A stretch of 64,000 bases of DNA, taken from assembly GCA_030647205.1 (NCBI GenBank), contig JAUSJO010000005.1:62001-126000 (forward strand), in the 5' to 3' direction. The stretch comes from a bacterium. Its GTDB lineage: Bacteria > Patescibacteria > CPR2 > UBA1875 > JAJYID01. Numbering within the stretch: the stretch's first letter is position 1; every line of letters starts with the position of its first letter. A program made the position numbers and the translations under genes. Under the pieces are notes generated by a model that saw nothing but the letters and a program-made list of their open reading frames with translations, did not search any database and was not told the origin of the DNA. Positions 42,163 to 50,283 of this stretch are shown piece after piece.

Positions 42163-42164
42163 TA

Positions 42165-42353
42165 ATGTACAAACTATTTAAGTGGCTAACTTTCATATCG
42201 GTAGCCGGTTTGGCATTTTTACTGCTATTGATAGTCTTTCTTAAGCCGACATCTGACAATGGACTTTGGGCGGCAATTGGCGGATATTTCTGTCTTGGCT
42301 GTTTCGCACTTTTTGCCGGAATAACGCTCTATTTGCGTGAGGAAAGAGCCTGA
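42165..42353 (+). CDS. small membrane protein (62 aa)
   Basis: Two hydrophobic segments (ISVAGLAFLLLLIVFL and WAAIGGYFCLGCFALFAGITL) and a basic end. Unrecognised. AAAGGAG precedes ATG 42165. First of six small genes in one direction. Confidence 0.5.
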   Translation: MYKLFKWLTFISVAGLAFLLLLIVFLKPTSDNGLWAAIGGYFCLGCFALFAGITLYLREERA

Positions 42354-42390
42354 GGAAATAAATTTCAAATCATGGAATGGGGTGAATGGA

Positions 42391-42663
42391 ATGGAAAAGC
42401 TAGTGAGCGAGCCGCAGAACAGCCAAGAGTTTCGATATATCAAGATTCAGTTGCCGTCACGTTGCGCGGTTTGTGATGTGACTCAAGACTTCTCATGGCT
42501 AAAGCAGAAGTGTGGGGAAGTTCTATTTGGTCCGCATCTTTCTACGGTTTGTGGCAAGGTGGAGGAAAAGAACTTCGATCAAGTCATAGCTGCTATCAGA
42601 AGAGGATTCATAGTTGAGGAGATATCCGAAAACGAGTATGCAGCTTTTTCCTGGGGCCTTTAG
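42391..42663 (+). CDS. small cysteine-containing protein (90 aa)
   Basis: Soluble; pairs CAVC and later CGEV/CGK may bind metal or form disulfides. Unrecognised. GGGGTGA precedes the ATG at 42391; an earlier GTG in frame (42337) is weaker. Confidence 0.5.
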   Translation: MEKLVSEPQNSQEFRYIKIQLPSRCAVCDVTQDFSWLKQKCGEVLFGPHLSTVCGKVEEKNFDQVIAAIRRGFIVEEISENEYAAFSWGL

Positions 42664-42695
42664 AGCAAACATGAAAAATAATGGAGGTGGATGAG

Positions 42696-42950
42696 TTGGC
42701 TGAAGCTGTTGCAATAATCTTAAAAGGCGGATGGAACTGGAAGAGTTCGGTTCCGTATATGGCGGTGGCCTGTTTCTTAAAGATCATCATCATCGGCTGT
42801 ATCGGTGTGATTGCTTCCGATATGTCAGGTCCGACGATTGATCGGGTAGAAAGCACCATTATCGTGGCTGCTTTGCTCGATGCCCCGATCAGTATACTTG
42901 CGGTCAAGCTGTTTGTTGATGAGTTGAGGGATATCAGGAGAGGGAGGTAG
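42696..42950 (+). CDS. small membrane protein (84 aa)
   Basis: Two hydrophobic helices (YMAVACFLKIIIIGCIGVIA and TIIVAALLDAPISILAVKLF). TTG at 42696 is used, since GGAGGTG (42683-42689) lies six bases before it; the in-frame ATG at 42681 overlaps this Shine-Dalgarno. Confidence 0.5.
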   Translation: MAEAVAIILKGGWNWKSSVPYMAVACFLKIIIIGCIGVIASDMSGPTIDRVESTIIVAALLDAPISILAVKLFVDELRDIRRGR

Positions 42951-42955
42951 CTAAA

Positions 42956-43156
42956 ATGCAAGTGATCATATCCGTAGTGCTTATTGTCTGGGCTGTAATA
43001 GTTACGTTCATAATCCAGCCTCATATCGGTCAACCGGTGAATCCCTCTTATGTCGTTTGGCTTTTCTTCGGTCTCATGCCCGGTAGTATCGGTGCCGGTC
43101 TTTTGGCTGCCAGCCTTAGATCTAGTATATTGCCCAATGCAAAAAAAGGTGGTTGA
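42956..43156 (+). CDS. small membrane protein (66 aa)
   Basis: Two hydrophobic helices (IISVVLIVWAVIVTFII and VVWLFFGLMPGSIGAGLLAA). Starts five bases after the previous stop, with GGGAGGT upstream. Unrecognised. Confidence 0.5.
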   Translation: MQVIISVVLIVWAVIVTFIIQPHIGQPVNPSYVVWLFFGLMPGSIGAGLLAASLRSSILPNAKKGG

Positions 43157-43158
43157 TC

Positions 43159-43512
43159 ATGGGAATCTTCAAACCAAATGCTCCGAAAAGTTCCAAGATA
43201 CTTCTGTACGGCTTTGCACTTGCGTTTATCGGGGTGTTGGCATGCACACTTTCCAGTATTATCTTTCCCAATAACTGGGACTTACTACTGATTTCAATGC
43301 TGGCACCTGGTATTCCGGGCATGACGCTAATGCTGTATTTCTGGTTCAAATACGCGCCGGAACTTGCTTGCCCATATGACAGAGGCGAGTGCGATGGCGA
43401 GTGCGTTAGCAAAGACCAGAGCATCATTTGCGGCCGGTATTGTAAATGCTGGGGGGAAAATGTAACAGATGGTCCCAGAACTGCTCTGGTCAGACTGAAT
43501 GGAGGTGAGTGA
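43159..43512 (+). CDS. membrane protein with Cys-rich C-terminal part (117 aa)
   Basis: Two membrane helices (about 14-38 and 42-68) and a tail with seven cysteines (CPYDRGECDGECVSKDQ, then CGRYCKC). These could bind metal or form disulfides. ATG at 43159 with AAAGGTGG upstream. Unrecognised. Confidence 0.5.
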   Translation: MGIFKPNAPKSSKILLYGFALAFIGVLACTLSSIIFPNNWDLLLISMLAPGIPGMTLMLYFWFKYAPELACPYDRGECDGECVSKDQSIICGRYCKCWGENVTDGPRTALVRLNGGE

Positions 43513-43514
43513 AG

Positions 43515-43796
43515 ATGCAGACGGTATATGCTATTCTGGCAGCTGTAGTACTTGGCCTTTTGTTCATAGGTTACTTTCTGGTGGGTATAGGGATAGTTGC
43601 TATAAGCAAGACTAAGTATTTTCGCTGGCTTGCATCAGAGAGATATTGGAGGCGTTGTGACATGCGTGGCATCAATGAAGCCGATATCGATCTCCTTTGG
43701 CCGTTTACGCTAATTGTTTTGCCAAGCCTTGTCCTTCTAAAGGGTTCACAAATCTTGATAAGAAGGTGGGGACTGGACAACAGTTTTATTAGATAG
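43515..43796 (+). CDS. small membrane protein (93 aa)
   Basis: N-terminal hydrophobic segment and a second one near 62-76 (LLWPFTLIVLPSLVLL). Perfect GGAGGTGA (43501-43508) six bases before ATG 43515. Last of the six small genes. Unrecognised. Confidence 0.5.
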   Translation: MQTVYAILAAVVLGLLFIGYFLVGIGIVAISKTKYFRWLASERYWRRCDMRGINEADIDLLWPFTLIVLPSLVLLKGSQILIRRWGLDNSFIR

Positions 43797-43811
43797 TGAT
43801 AAAGGCATTTT

Positions 43812-43880
43812 GGCGGGGACAAGAGAAAGTAATCTTGTCCCCGCAAAAGGGGACTTTTTGAAAAAAGAGTCCTTTTTTCT
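43812..43880 (+). terminator. tandem terminators
   Basis: GGCGGGGACAAGA pairs with TCTTGTCCCCGC, followed by GGACT...AGTCC with a T-run of six and TCTTTT. Confidence 0.85.
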
Positions 43881-43975
43881 TTTGTTTGTTTTGCAAAAAC
43901 CCTTGAAACTTCCGAAAAAATTCTGTATACTATTTAGGTTTCTAGATTTGGGCTTAAAGCAGGCTTTTTATTGTT

Positions 43976-44003
43976 ATAGATTCCCGTTTGAGCGGGAGTA
44001 AAG
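43976..44003. repeat. partial REP-like palindrome before uvrA
   Basis: GATTCCCGTTTGAGCGGGAG, stem TCCCG/CGGGA: half of the GTCATTCCCGC-type repeat. Confidence 0.55.
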
Positions 44004-44011
44004 GATGGGTT

Positions 44012-46837
44012 ATGCAGGATAAAATCATAGTCAGGGGTGCTCGCGAGCACAACCTAAAAAATATAGATGTTGAAATCCCTAGGGATAAATTAGTCGTGTT
44101 TACAGGACTTTCCGGTTCAGGAAAGTCCTCTTTGGCCTTTGATACCATTTATGCTGAGGGCCAGAGGCGCTACGTGGAGAGTCTTTCCTCATATGCGCGC
44201 CAGTTCCTCGGCCTCATGGAAAAACCCGATGTGGACCAGATAGAGGGCCTCTCACCGGCTATTTCTATCGATCAGAAGTCTACCACCCGCAACCCGCGCT
44301 CCACAGTCGGCACCGTTACTGAGATTTACGACTATTTGAGAATACTTTATGCACGCATCGGCGTTCCACACTGTCCTTTGTGTGGGAAAGAGATTAGAAA
44401 GCAGACCATACCTCAAATCATTGAACAGATAATGGCGATGAAAAAGGGCACCAAGTTCATGATACTGGCACCTATCATCCGTGATAAGAAAGGCGTTCAT
44501 AAGTATGTCTTTGCCGAGCTGCAAAAGGCCGGCTATGCAAGGGTGCGCGTGGACGGCAAGGTCTATGAAGTTGAGGATACGCCCGTTTTAGATAAGAACA
44601 AAAAGCATACGATAGATGCGGTTATAGACCGATTTACTTTAGATAAAGAAATAGAAAAGCGCATATCCCAGTCGGTAGAAAGTGCCGTAAATCTTGGCGA
44701 GGGAGTAATAATTTTGTTCAACTCCGAGACCAAAGAAGAGAAAATATTTTCCCAGCACTTTGCATGCCTCGACTGCGGCATCAACCTTCCTGAAATATCA
44801 CCGAGAAGCTTCTCGTTTAACTCTCCATACGGCGCGTGCCCGTACTGCACGGGACTTGGCGTCAAGCTTGAAATAGACCCGAAACTTGTCGTTCCAAACG
44901 CAAATCTTAGTATTCCAGAAGGCGCTATCCGCCCTTGGTCCAGAACCGCCAGCAAGATGGGTTGGTACATCAAACTGCTCTACGGAGTTGCCGAGAAGCA
45001 CGGATTTGATATAAACGCGCCCTACAAAGACCTGCCCAAAAAGGCAAAAGACATCGTGATGTACGGCACGGGTGACGAAACCTACAACGTTCACATGGGG
45101 CTTCGAGAGTACACCTCAGACTATGAAGGCGTAGTTGCTAATCTTGGCAGACGTCACAAAGAAACCGACTCTGATTATGTCAGAAAAGAAATAGAAAGGT
45201 ATATGAGTGAGAAGGAGTGTCCGAAGTGTAAAGGAACTCGCCTCAAGCCTGAAATAGCCGCAGTTACAGTTGGCGGTAAGACAATAGTCGAGATAGTCAC
45301 TATGTCACTCGATAGGGCACACGAGTTTTTTGAAACCATGAAACTTTCAGATAGAGATCAGCAAATAGCTGTTCAAGTCCGCAAAGAGTTGTCAGAGCGA
45401 ATAAATTTTTTGCTCAATGTCGGACTTAACTACCTGACACTCGACCGTTCTGCGACGACCCTTTCCGGCGGAGAAGCCCAACGTATAAGATTAGCCACAC
45501 AGATCGGTTCATCCCTCATGGGCGTGCTTTATATACTAGACGAGCCGTCCATCGGCCTTCACCAGCGTGACAATATACGCCTCATCGAGACATTAAAGCG
45601 CCTTCGTGACCTTGGAAACACCGTCATCGTCGTAGAGCACGACGAGGAAACCATGCTGAACTCAAACTGGATTCTCGACATTGGTCCCGGAGCAGGGGAA
45701 GCTGGCGGACGCATCATCGCCCAGGGCACACCGGAGCAGATTATGAAAGACCCGAAGTCCATCACAGGACTCTACCTTTCAGGCAAGAAAACCGTAGATT
45801 CACCAGAAAAGCGCCGAAATGGACACGGAAACTCCATCACCATAGAGGGCGCCACCGAGCATAACTTACGTGACGTCACAGTAGACATCCCACTCGGCAA
45901 GCTCGTTCTCTGTACAGGCGTCTCTGGCTCAGGCAAGTCATCTCTCATTAACGACATCCTAGCCAAGAAGCTCTCCCAAGTATTCCACCGGGCACAGGCG
46001 CTACCGGGCAAACACAAGAGCATCAAAGGCCTCACCAATCTCGACAAAGTCATCGACATCGACCAGTCGCCGATAGGCAGAACCCCTAGAAGCAACCCCG
46101 CCACCTACACAGGCGTATTTACGGAAATCCGCGACCTTTTCGCATCCGTTCCCGAGGCAAAGATACGCGGGTACAAGCCGGGACGCTTCAGTTTCAACGT
46201 CAAAGGCGGCCGATGTGAGGCGTGTCGCGGTGAAGGTATCCTGAAGATTGAGATGCACTTCCTCCCCGACGTCTACATCACTTGCGAGGAGTGTAAGGGC
46301 AAGCGCTACAACGCGGAAGTTCTCGATATCAAATACAAAGGCAAAAATATCTCTGATGTTCTGGAAATGACGGTCTCAGAGGCGCTCCAATTCTTTAAAA
46401 ATATTCCTAAAATCCAAATGAAGCTGGAAACGCTTGAACGAGTAGGCTTGGGTTACATACGACTTGGCCAGCCGGCAACGACACTTTCCGGCGGTGAATC
46501 TCAAAGGGTGAAATTATCGACCGAATTATCTAAGAAATCTACCGGCAAGACGCTCTACATTCTGGATGAGCCGACTACCGGCCTGCACATGGACGATGTA
46601 AATCGCCTAATGAATATCCTAAACGCGCTTGTTGACATGGGAAATACCGTGCTTGTTATCGAGCACAATCTGGAGGTTATCAAGGGCGCGGACTGGATTA
46701 TAGATCTCGGGCCTGAAGGCGGGGATAAAGGGGGAGAAGTGGTTGCCGAAGGAACCCCGGAACAAGTGGCACGAAATAAAAAATCTTATACAGGGCAATA
46801 CTTGGCTGAGATCTTGAAGAAAGGAGCTATTAAATGA
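44012..46837 (+). CDS. uvrA: excinuclease ABC subunit UvrA
   Basis: Damage sensor ATPase of nucleotide excision repair. 941 residues: first Walker A GLSGSGKSSLAFD, zinc finger CPLC...CPYC region, the first LSGGEAQRIRLATQ, second Walker A GVSGSGKSSLIND, zinc module CEACRGEG...CEEC, and second LSGGESQRVKLS with DEPTTGLH. ATG at 44012 opens MQDKIIVRGAREHNL, the family start. The 3' part is visibly richer in GC than the following genes. A small gene overlaps its stop. Confidence 0.97.
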   Translation: MQDKIIVRGAREHNLKNIDVEIPRDKLVVFTGLSGSGKSSLAFDTIYAEGQRRYVESLSSYARQFLGLMEKPDVDQIEGLSPAISIDQKSTTRNPRSTVGTVTEIYDYLRILYARIGVPHCPLCGKEIRKQTIPQIIEQIMAMKKGTKFMILAPIIRDKKGVHKYVFAELQKAGYARVRVDGKVYEVEDTPVLDKNKKHTIDAVIDRFTLDKEIEKRISQSVESAVNLGEGVIILFNSETKEEKIFSQHFACLDCGINLPEISPRSFSFNSPYGACPYCTGLGVKLEIDPKLVVPNANLSIPEGAIRPWSRTASKMGWYIKLLYGVAEKHGFDINAPYKDLPKKAKDIVMYGTGDETYNVHMGLREYTSDYEGVVANLGRRHKETDSDYVRKEIERYMSEKECPKCKGTRLKPEIAAVTVGGKTIVEIVTMSLDRAHEFFETMKLSDRDQQIAVQVRKELSERINFLLNVGLNYLTLDRSATTLSGGEAQRIRLATQIGSSLMGVLYILDEPSIGLHQRDNIRLIETLKRLRDLGNTVIVVEHDEETMLNSNWILDIGPGAGEAGGRIIAQGTPEQIMKDPKSITGLYLSGKKTVDSPEKRRNGHGNSITIEGATEHNLRDVTVDIPLGKLVLCTGVSGSGKSSLINDILAKKLSQVFHRAQALPGKHKSIKGLTNLDKVIDIDQSPIGRTPRSNPATYTGVFTEIRDLFASVPEAKIRGYKPGRFSFNVKGGRCEACRGEGILKIEMHFLPDVYITCEECKGKRYNAEVLDIKYKGKNISDVLEMTVSEALQFFKNIPKIQMKLETLERVGLGYIRLGQPATTLSGGESQRVKLSTELSKKSTGKTLYILDEPTTGLHMDDVNRLMNILNALVDMGNTVLVIEHNLEVIKGADWIIDLGPEGGDKGGEVVAEGTPEQVARNKKSYTGQYLAEILKKGAIK

Positions 46838-47067
46838 ATTGGCTCAGTGCTTTAGCTGATATATTTACAATTTTAGGATTCCCAATAGCTGTTATTTTAG
46901 TAATAAAAGAGTTTCGTAAAGAGGGGAAAATTCTAAATAACATTGAAAGCTCAATTTCTAGTGGGAATATTTCTGCTGACAAGATAAACAATAAAGGTGA
47001 TATTATAAATTATACAGTCAATAATCATATTAGCAGCGAACTAAAGGAAAAAAGCAATGAAAAATGA
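46834..47067 (+). CDS. small membrane protein (77 aa)
   Basis: One hydrophobic helix (LADIFTILGFPIAVILVI), then a polar Asn/Ser/Ile-rich tail. Unrecognised. Its start overlaps the uvrA stop and its end overlaps the next gene. AT-rich compared with uvrA. Confidence 0.5.
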   Translation: MNWLSALADIFTILGFPIAVILVIKEFRKEGKILNNIESSISSGNISADKINNKGDIINYTVNNHISSELKEKSNEK

Positions 47068-47392
47068 AAACAAATTTGATATCAAAGAAGGGACTGTTAG
47101 TTTTTGGACAAAACCTGGGCAAATCGATTTTTCAGGTAATCAGATTATGCCGATGATACAATTCGACTCTCCAAATGGATCAATTTTTATTGTCAAGGAT
47201 GATGATAAGAAGATTAAATTTTTCCACGTTTACTTAGGTAAGGGAAGAACTGATGTAGAACATGATGTTTCGGGTTTAGACCCAAAAACTGAACATATGT
47301 TTGCTTTTACGTGGAGCATAAAAGAGAGATCTCTAAATATTTATATTGATGGCGAGCTGAAAAATACAACAAAGATTGACTATATAAAGTAA
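47057..47392 (+). CDS. LamG/concanavalin-like fold small protein
   Basis: 111 residues, mostly beta strands; FDIKEGTVSFWTKPGQIDF, then FAFTWSIKERSLNIYIDGEL fit a LamG-type jelly roll that can bind carbohydrate. No signal peptide. Overlaps the previous gene by 11 bases. AT-rich accessory gene. Confidence 0.65.
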   Translation: MKNENKFDIKEGTVSFWTKPGQIDFSGNQIMPMIQFDSPNGSIFIVKDDDKKIKFFHVYLGKGRTDVEHDVSGLDPKTEHMFAFTWSIKERSLNIYIDGELKNTTKIDYIK

Positions 47393-47396
47393 TTGG

Positions 47397-47444
47397 GGCG
47401 GGGAAATAGTGGCAGAAGGAACTCCGGAACAAGCGGCAAAATAA
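47397..47444 (+). pseudogene. remnant of a uvrA-type C-terminus
   Basis: Reads GGEIVAEGTPEQAAK then stop, matching the uvrA end GGEVVAEGTPEQVARNKK. It has no start codon or own upstream coding part. It sits right behind the two genes that follow uvrA and marks an insertion or recombination point. Confidence 0.7.
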
Positions 47445-47456
47445 CTTCCTTTTCTA

Positions 47457-47485
47457 TTGACAAAAACCCCAATTAGAACTAATAT
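47457..47485 (+). promoter_or_regulatory. promoter of the Tyr/Ser-rich protein gene
   Basis: TTGACA (47457-47462), 17 bases, TAATAT (47480-47485). Confidence 0.65.
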
Positions 47486-47506
47486 TTGTTTTAAGAAAGG
47501 GATTTT

Positions 47507-48289
47507 ATGAAATCCAGGATTTGTTTACTAATTTTTGCTCTCGCACTAATGGCCTTTCCATTAGGAAATGTTAATGCCGCTGTTAAAGTTAATGGCTATA
47601 TTAGAGATGGAAAGTGGGTTAGCAGTTATGTTCGTTCCGAACCAAATGCATTAAAATATGACAATTATAGCTATAAATCCGGTGATGATCTTTACAACAA
47701 GAGTTATTCTTCTTCCACTAAGAGTTATTCTTCAAAATGGTATACGCCCTCATATAGCTGGGACGATGATTATTACACTGGTCTTTCTTGGTACAATACT
47801 TACGGTGGAGGAAGTAAAACTAAAACTTATAGTTCATCATATTCCCCGTCTTTAAGTAGTTATACTTTTCCCAGCACAAGTAGTTATTCACTAGATAATG
47901 ATAACTATTACTCAAGTTATTGGACTTCTAGATATAAACCTTCATATTCTTCCAGCACTTATAAATCGTTATTTGATGATTCTGAAGACGATAATAATAG
48001 TTATACGCCTTCATATAATTCAACATATAAACCCTATACTCCTAGTTACACCCCAAGCTACAAACCTTACACACCCAGTTACACAACACCGAGTTACACC
48101 ACTCCAAGCTATAAACCCTATACTCCTAGTTACAGTACGCCGAGCTACAATTCTTACGCACCAAGCTATGGGTCTTCAAGTTATGGTAGCTCTGGAAGTT
48201 CTTATGGCGGATATGGTTCTTCGAGTTATGGCAGTTCGTATGGTTCTGGAAGTTATGGTTCAAGCTATGGATCATCATATAATTATTAG
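47507..48289 (+). CDS. secreted Tyr/Ser/Pro-rich repeat protein
   Basis: 260 residues with a signal peptide (MKSRICLLIFALALMAFPLG, cleavage near VNAA). After VKVNGYIRDGKWVSSYVRSEPN comes a low-complexity region of Tyr, Ser, Pro and Thr with repeated short units such as PSYKPYTPSYTPSY and TTPSYKPYTP, then a GSSYGSS-rich end. Probably exported to the surface; function unknown. AAAGG before the ATG; own promoter. Confidence 0.75.
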   Translation: MKSRICLLIFALALMAFPLGNVNAAVKVNGYIRDGKWVSSYVRSEPNALKYDNYSYKSGDDLYNKSYSSSTKSYSSKWYTPSYSWDDDYYTGLSWYNTYGGGSKTKTYSSSYSPSLSSYTFPSTSSYSLDNDNYYSSYWTSRYKPSYSSSTYKSLFDDSEDDNNSYTPSYNSTYKPYTPSYTPSYKPYTPSYTTPSYTTPSYKPYTPSYSTPSYNSYAPSYGSSSYGSSGSSYGGYGSSSYGSSYGSGSYGSSYGSSYNY

Positions 48290-48305
48290 TTAAGTAGGAG
48301 TATTT

Positions 48306-48614
48306 ATGAAAAAATCAGAAAAATTTTTAGTTGTTGTTGGAGTACTTTTTGTTGTTGCATTTACTTTTTCAGCAGTTCTTAATTACCTAGATTACAAATT
48401 AAAGAAAGAAGGGTATATAACAACTCTTTTTCAAACATATACCAGTAATGTAGAAGCATGTCGGGAAGCAGTTAATAAAGCTAACGAGAAGGCTTCTGAT
48501 CAAGAAAAGAAAGACGCAGTTAAAAAGACATGTATTGATGAAATCAACAATAACAGCAGAGAAGCAAAGCTTTTGAAAAATTGGGGACAGAGTAGTCTTT
48601 TAAGTAAGGAATAG
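48306..48614 (+). CDS. small membrane-anchored protein (102 aa)
   Basis: N-terminal hydrophobic helix (FLVVVGVLFVVAFTFSAVL, about 8-26), then a soluble helical part with two cysteines. Could be an exported membrane-anchored protein. AGGAG precedes the ATG. It lies 17 bases after the secreted protein, so perhaps co-transcribed. Confidence 0.55.
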   Translation: MKKSEKFLVVVGVLFVVAFTFSAVLNYLDYKLKKEGYITTLFQTYTSNVEACREAVNKANEKASDQEKKDAVKKTCIDEINNNSREAKLLKNWGQSSLLSKE

Positions 48615-48625
48615 GAAATTTTAAT

Positions 48626-49033
48626 ATGGACTTAGTGAAGGCTAGTAAAGATGATTGTATTTTTAAATGTAGAGATTACAAAAAAGTATTAACTCATTTT
48701 ACAAAAAAAAATTATTATCGTCATGCAAAAAAAAGACCAATTTTGCTAGATAAAACCTTCCTTCCCCCAAGAGTCAAAGAGGCACTCGTTAATCCATCAA
48801 TAATAATGCCGAGTCACAACGATAAAGACGCTCATTGTTATTACCATCACGAGATAAGCGTTAATAGGAATATTAACTGGTATACAAAAGTCGTTGTTCA
48901 TATTGGACATACGGACGTTGACACTAAAGAGAGAGTGAACTATATTAAAACTGCATGGAGAGTAAACTTAATCAAAGAATTAGCATATAATAAAAAACCA
49001 ATATATTATGATGGCACCAGTCCCAAAAGTTAA
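48626..49033 (+). CDS. putative small RNase-type toxin (RelE/PBECR-like?)
   Basis: 135 residues, basic. The segment LPPRVKEALVNPSIIMPSHNDKDAHCYYHHEI, NWYTKVVVHIG and IKTAWRVN at the end resemble the order of small nuclease toxins of the RelE or PBECR-like group, where a late TAW/TAY element is common. The assignment is a guess from this pattern; catalytic residues are not proven. Its end overlaps the next gene by 26 bases, as is typical of toxin-antitoxin pairs. Confidence 0.5.
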   Translation: MDLVKASKDDCIFKCRDYKKVLTHFTKKNYYRHAKKRPILLDKTFLPPRVKEALVNPSIIMPSHNDKDAHCYYHHEISVNRNINWYTKVVVHIGHTDVDTKERVNYIKTAWRVNLIKELAYNKKPIYYDGTSPKS

Positions 49034-49442
49034 ATTAGATATTGATAAAATCAAAGACCAATTAGCTAGTCTGATGAAGATAGCAAAGACAAAAAGTTGG
49101 AAATTTGCTTATGATGAAGAATTGGATTGTCTTTATTATTCACCTGAAGAATTAAAGGGTAATTTGATAACATTTAGCTTTGACAAGGAATTTACATTTT
49201 ATATTGACACAAAGTCCAATATACATGGTTTTTTTATTGAATACTTCTCTACGAACTTTCTTGAGCATGAGAAAAAATTCAAAGAACTACCTGGGATGAT
49301 GACTAAAGAAGAGAATGGCCTTAAAGTTGTTCCCAAAAAAGACCAAGAAAAATCAGAACTAGTAGAAACGGCTTTAGTCTCAGAAGTTATGTCGGGTTTT
49401 TTTCAAAATACTAAAAATCTAAAAGATTTAGTAGTAGCTTAG
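49008..49442 (+). CDS. DUF2283-like protein, possible antitoxin
   Basis: 144 residues, acidic. The part WKFAYDEELDCLYYSPEEL, then FTFYIDTKSNIHGFFIEYFSTNF resembles DUF2283-type domains (YDxxxDxLYI ... GxIVGxEI), often encoded next to small toxins. C-terminal region is unique. Overlaps the putative toxin gene. Confidence is moderate because similarity is short. Confidence 0.5.
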   Translation: MMAPVPKVKLDIDKIKDQLASLMKIAKTKSWKFAYDEELDCLYYSPEELKGNLITFSFDKEFTFYIDTKSNIHGFFIEYFSTNFLEHEKKFKELPGMMTKEENGLKVVPKKDQEKSELVETALVSEVMSGFFQNTKNLKDLVVA

Positions 49443-49477
49443 TTTGAAACCTCGCCCTAAAGTCTAGTGAAGTTTTG

Positions 49478-49548
49478 TATACTTGTCTTGGTTTAATAAA
49501 AGGAATAAAATACTAATGAGGGTGAGGCCCTTATTTTTTATTAGTATT
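49478..49548 (+). promoter_or_regulatory. promoter and hairpin before the 49556 gene
   Basis: TTTTGTATACTTGT (TATACT 49478-49483) also occurs before the PaaX-like gene (53841). Then AATACTAAT (49509-49517) and ATTAGTATT (49540-49548) form a 9-bp inverted repeat around a shorter GAGGG/CCCTT stem. Confidence 0.45.
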
Positions 49549-49555
49549 CTAAATA

Positions 49556-50278
49556 ATGGATAAAGAGACAATAAAACTTTTAATAAGTCCAGAGGCTATA
49601 CAAGCGATAACGGTTGGAATTTTTCTGATTATAATAATATTTACGTTAAAGAAAATAGTATCTTCAGAAGATCGCAATTTTGAAATAACCCTACAAAAAA
49701 TTATTGGCGGTTTGAGCGTGTTTATCATCGCGGTTATATCTCAAAATACCTATGTCTTTTTATTGTCTCTTTTTATAGGAGGCTTAATTATTGCTAGTGA
49801 GGATTTCATGAAAGTTTTTGCAGCAATTCTTCGATCAGACCCAGAAAAAATACATGAAATTATCAATGCTGATATTGGTAGAAAAAAACCATCTGAAGTA
49901 CAGCCTTCAAAGGAGGGAATTGAAGCGAGGGCTAGTGATGCCGGCAAGGTTATTGACGAGAAAGATAATGAAAAGACAAAACTGCAAATTGAGTTGGATT
50001 TCGAAAGAATTTATAATTTTATTTTTGGTAGTCAAATATTCTTATTAAGAGAGATAAAAAGTAGGAATGGGGTAGGGTGGGATTATGTAAGTGATTATTT
50101 TGATTCTCTTAGAAGAGAATATTCAGTCTTCAACAGTTGGAATTTGAATACTTATCTTGAATTCCTAAAAACTCATAGTTTAATTGAAATGAAAGATAAT
50201 TTTATAACAGTTAGCCAGAAGGGAGAAACCTTTATAAGTTATATTGATTATATGAACTATCAAAAGTATGGTCTTTAG
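49556..50278 (+). CDS. membrane protein with C-terminal helical domain
   Basis: 240 residues. Three hydrophobic segments at about 13-30, 48-65 and 68-80, a linker (about 100-145), and a soluble C-terminal part with EIKSRNGVGWDYVSDYFDSLRR and TVSQKGETFISYI that may be a winged-helix-like module. Function unknown. AT-rich. Confidence 0.55.
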   Translation: MDKETIKLLISPEAIQAITVGIFLIIIIFTLKKIVSSEDRNFEITLQKIIGGLSVFIIAVISQNTYVFLLSLFIGGLIIASEDFMKVFAAILRSDPEKIHEIINADIGRKKPSEVQPSKEGIEARASDAGKVIDEKDNEKTKLQIELDFERIYNFIFGSQIFLLREIKSRNGVGWDYVSDYFDSLRREYSVFNSWNLNTYLEFLKTHSLIEMKDNFITVSQKGETFISYIDYMNYQKYGL

Positions 50279-50283
50279 TTTAA

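Noticed and set aside
44252..46258. Long open frames on the strand opposite uvrA
   Set aside because: Shadow frames caused by the base composition of uvrA; no Shine-Dalgarno or conserved motifs.
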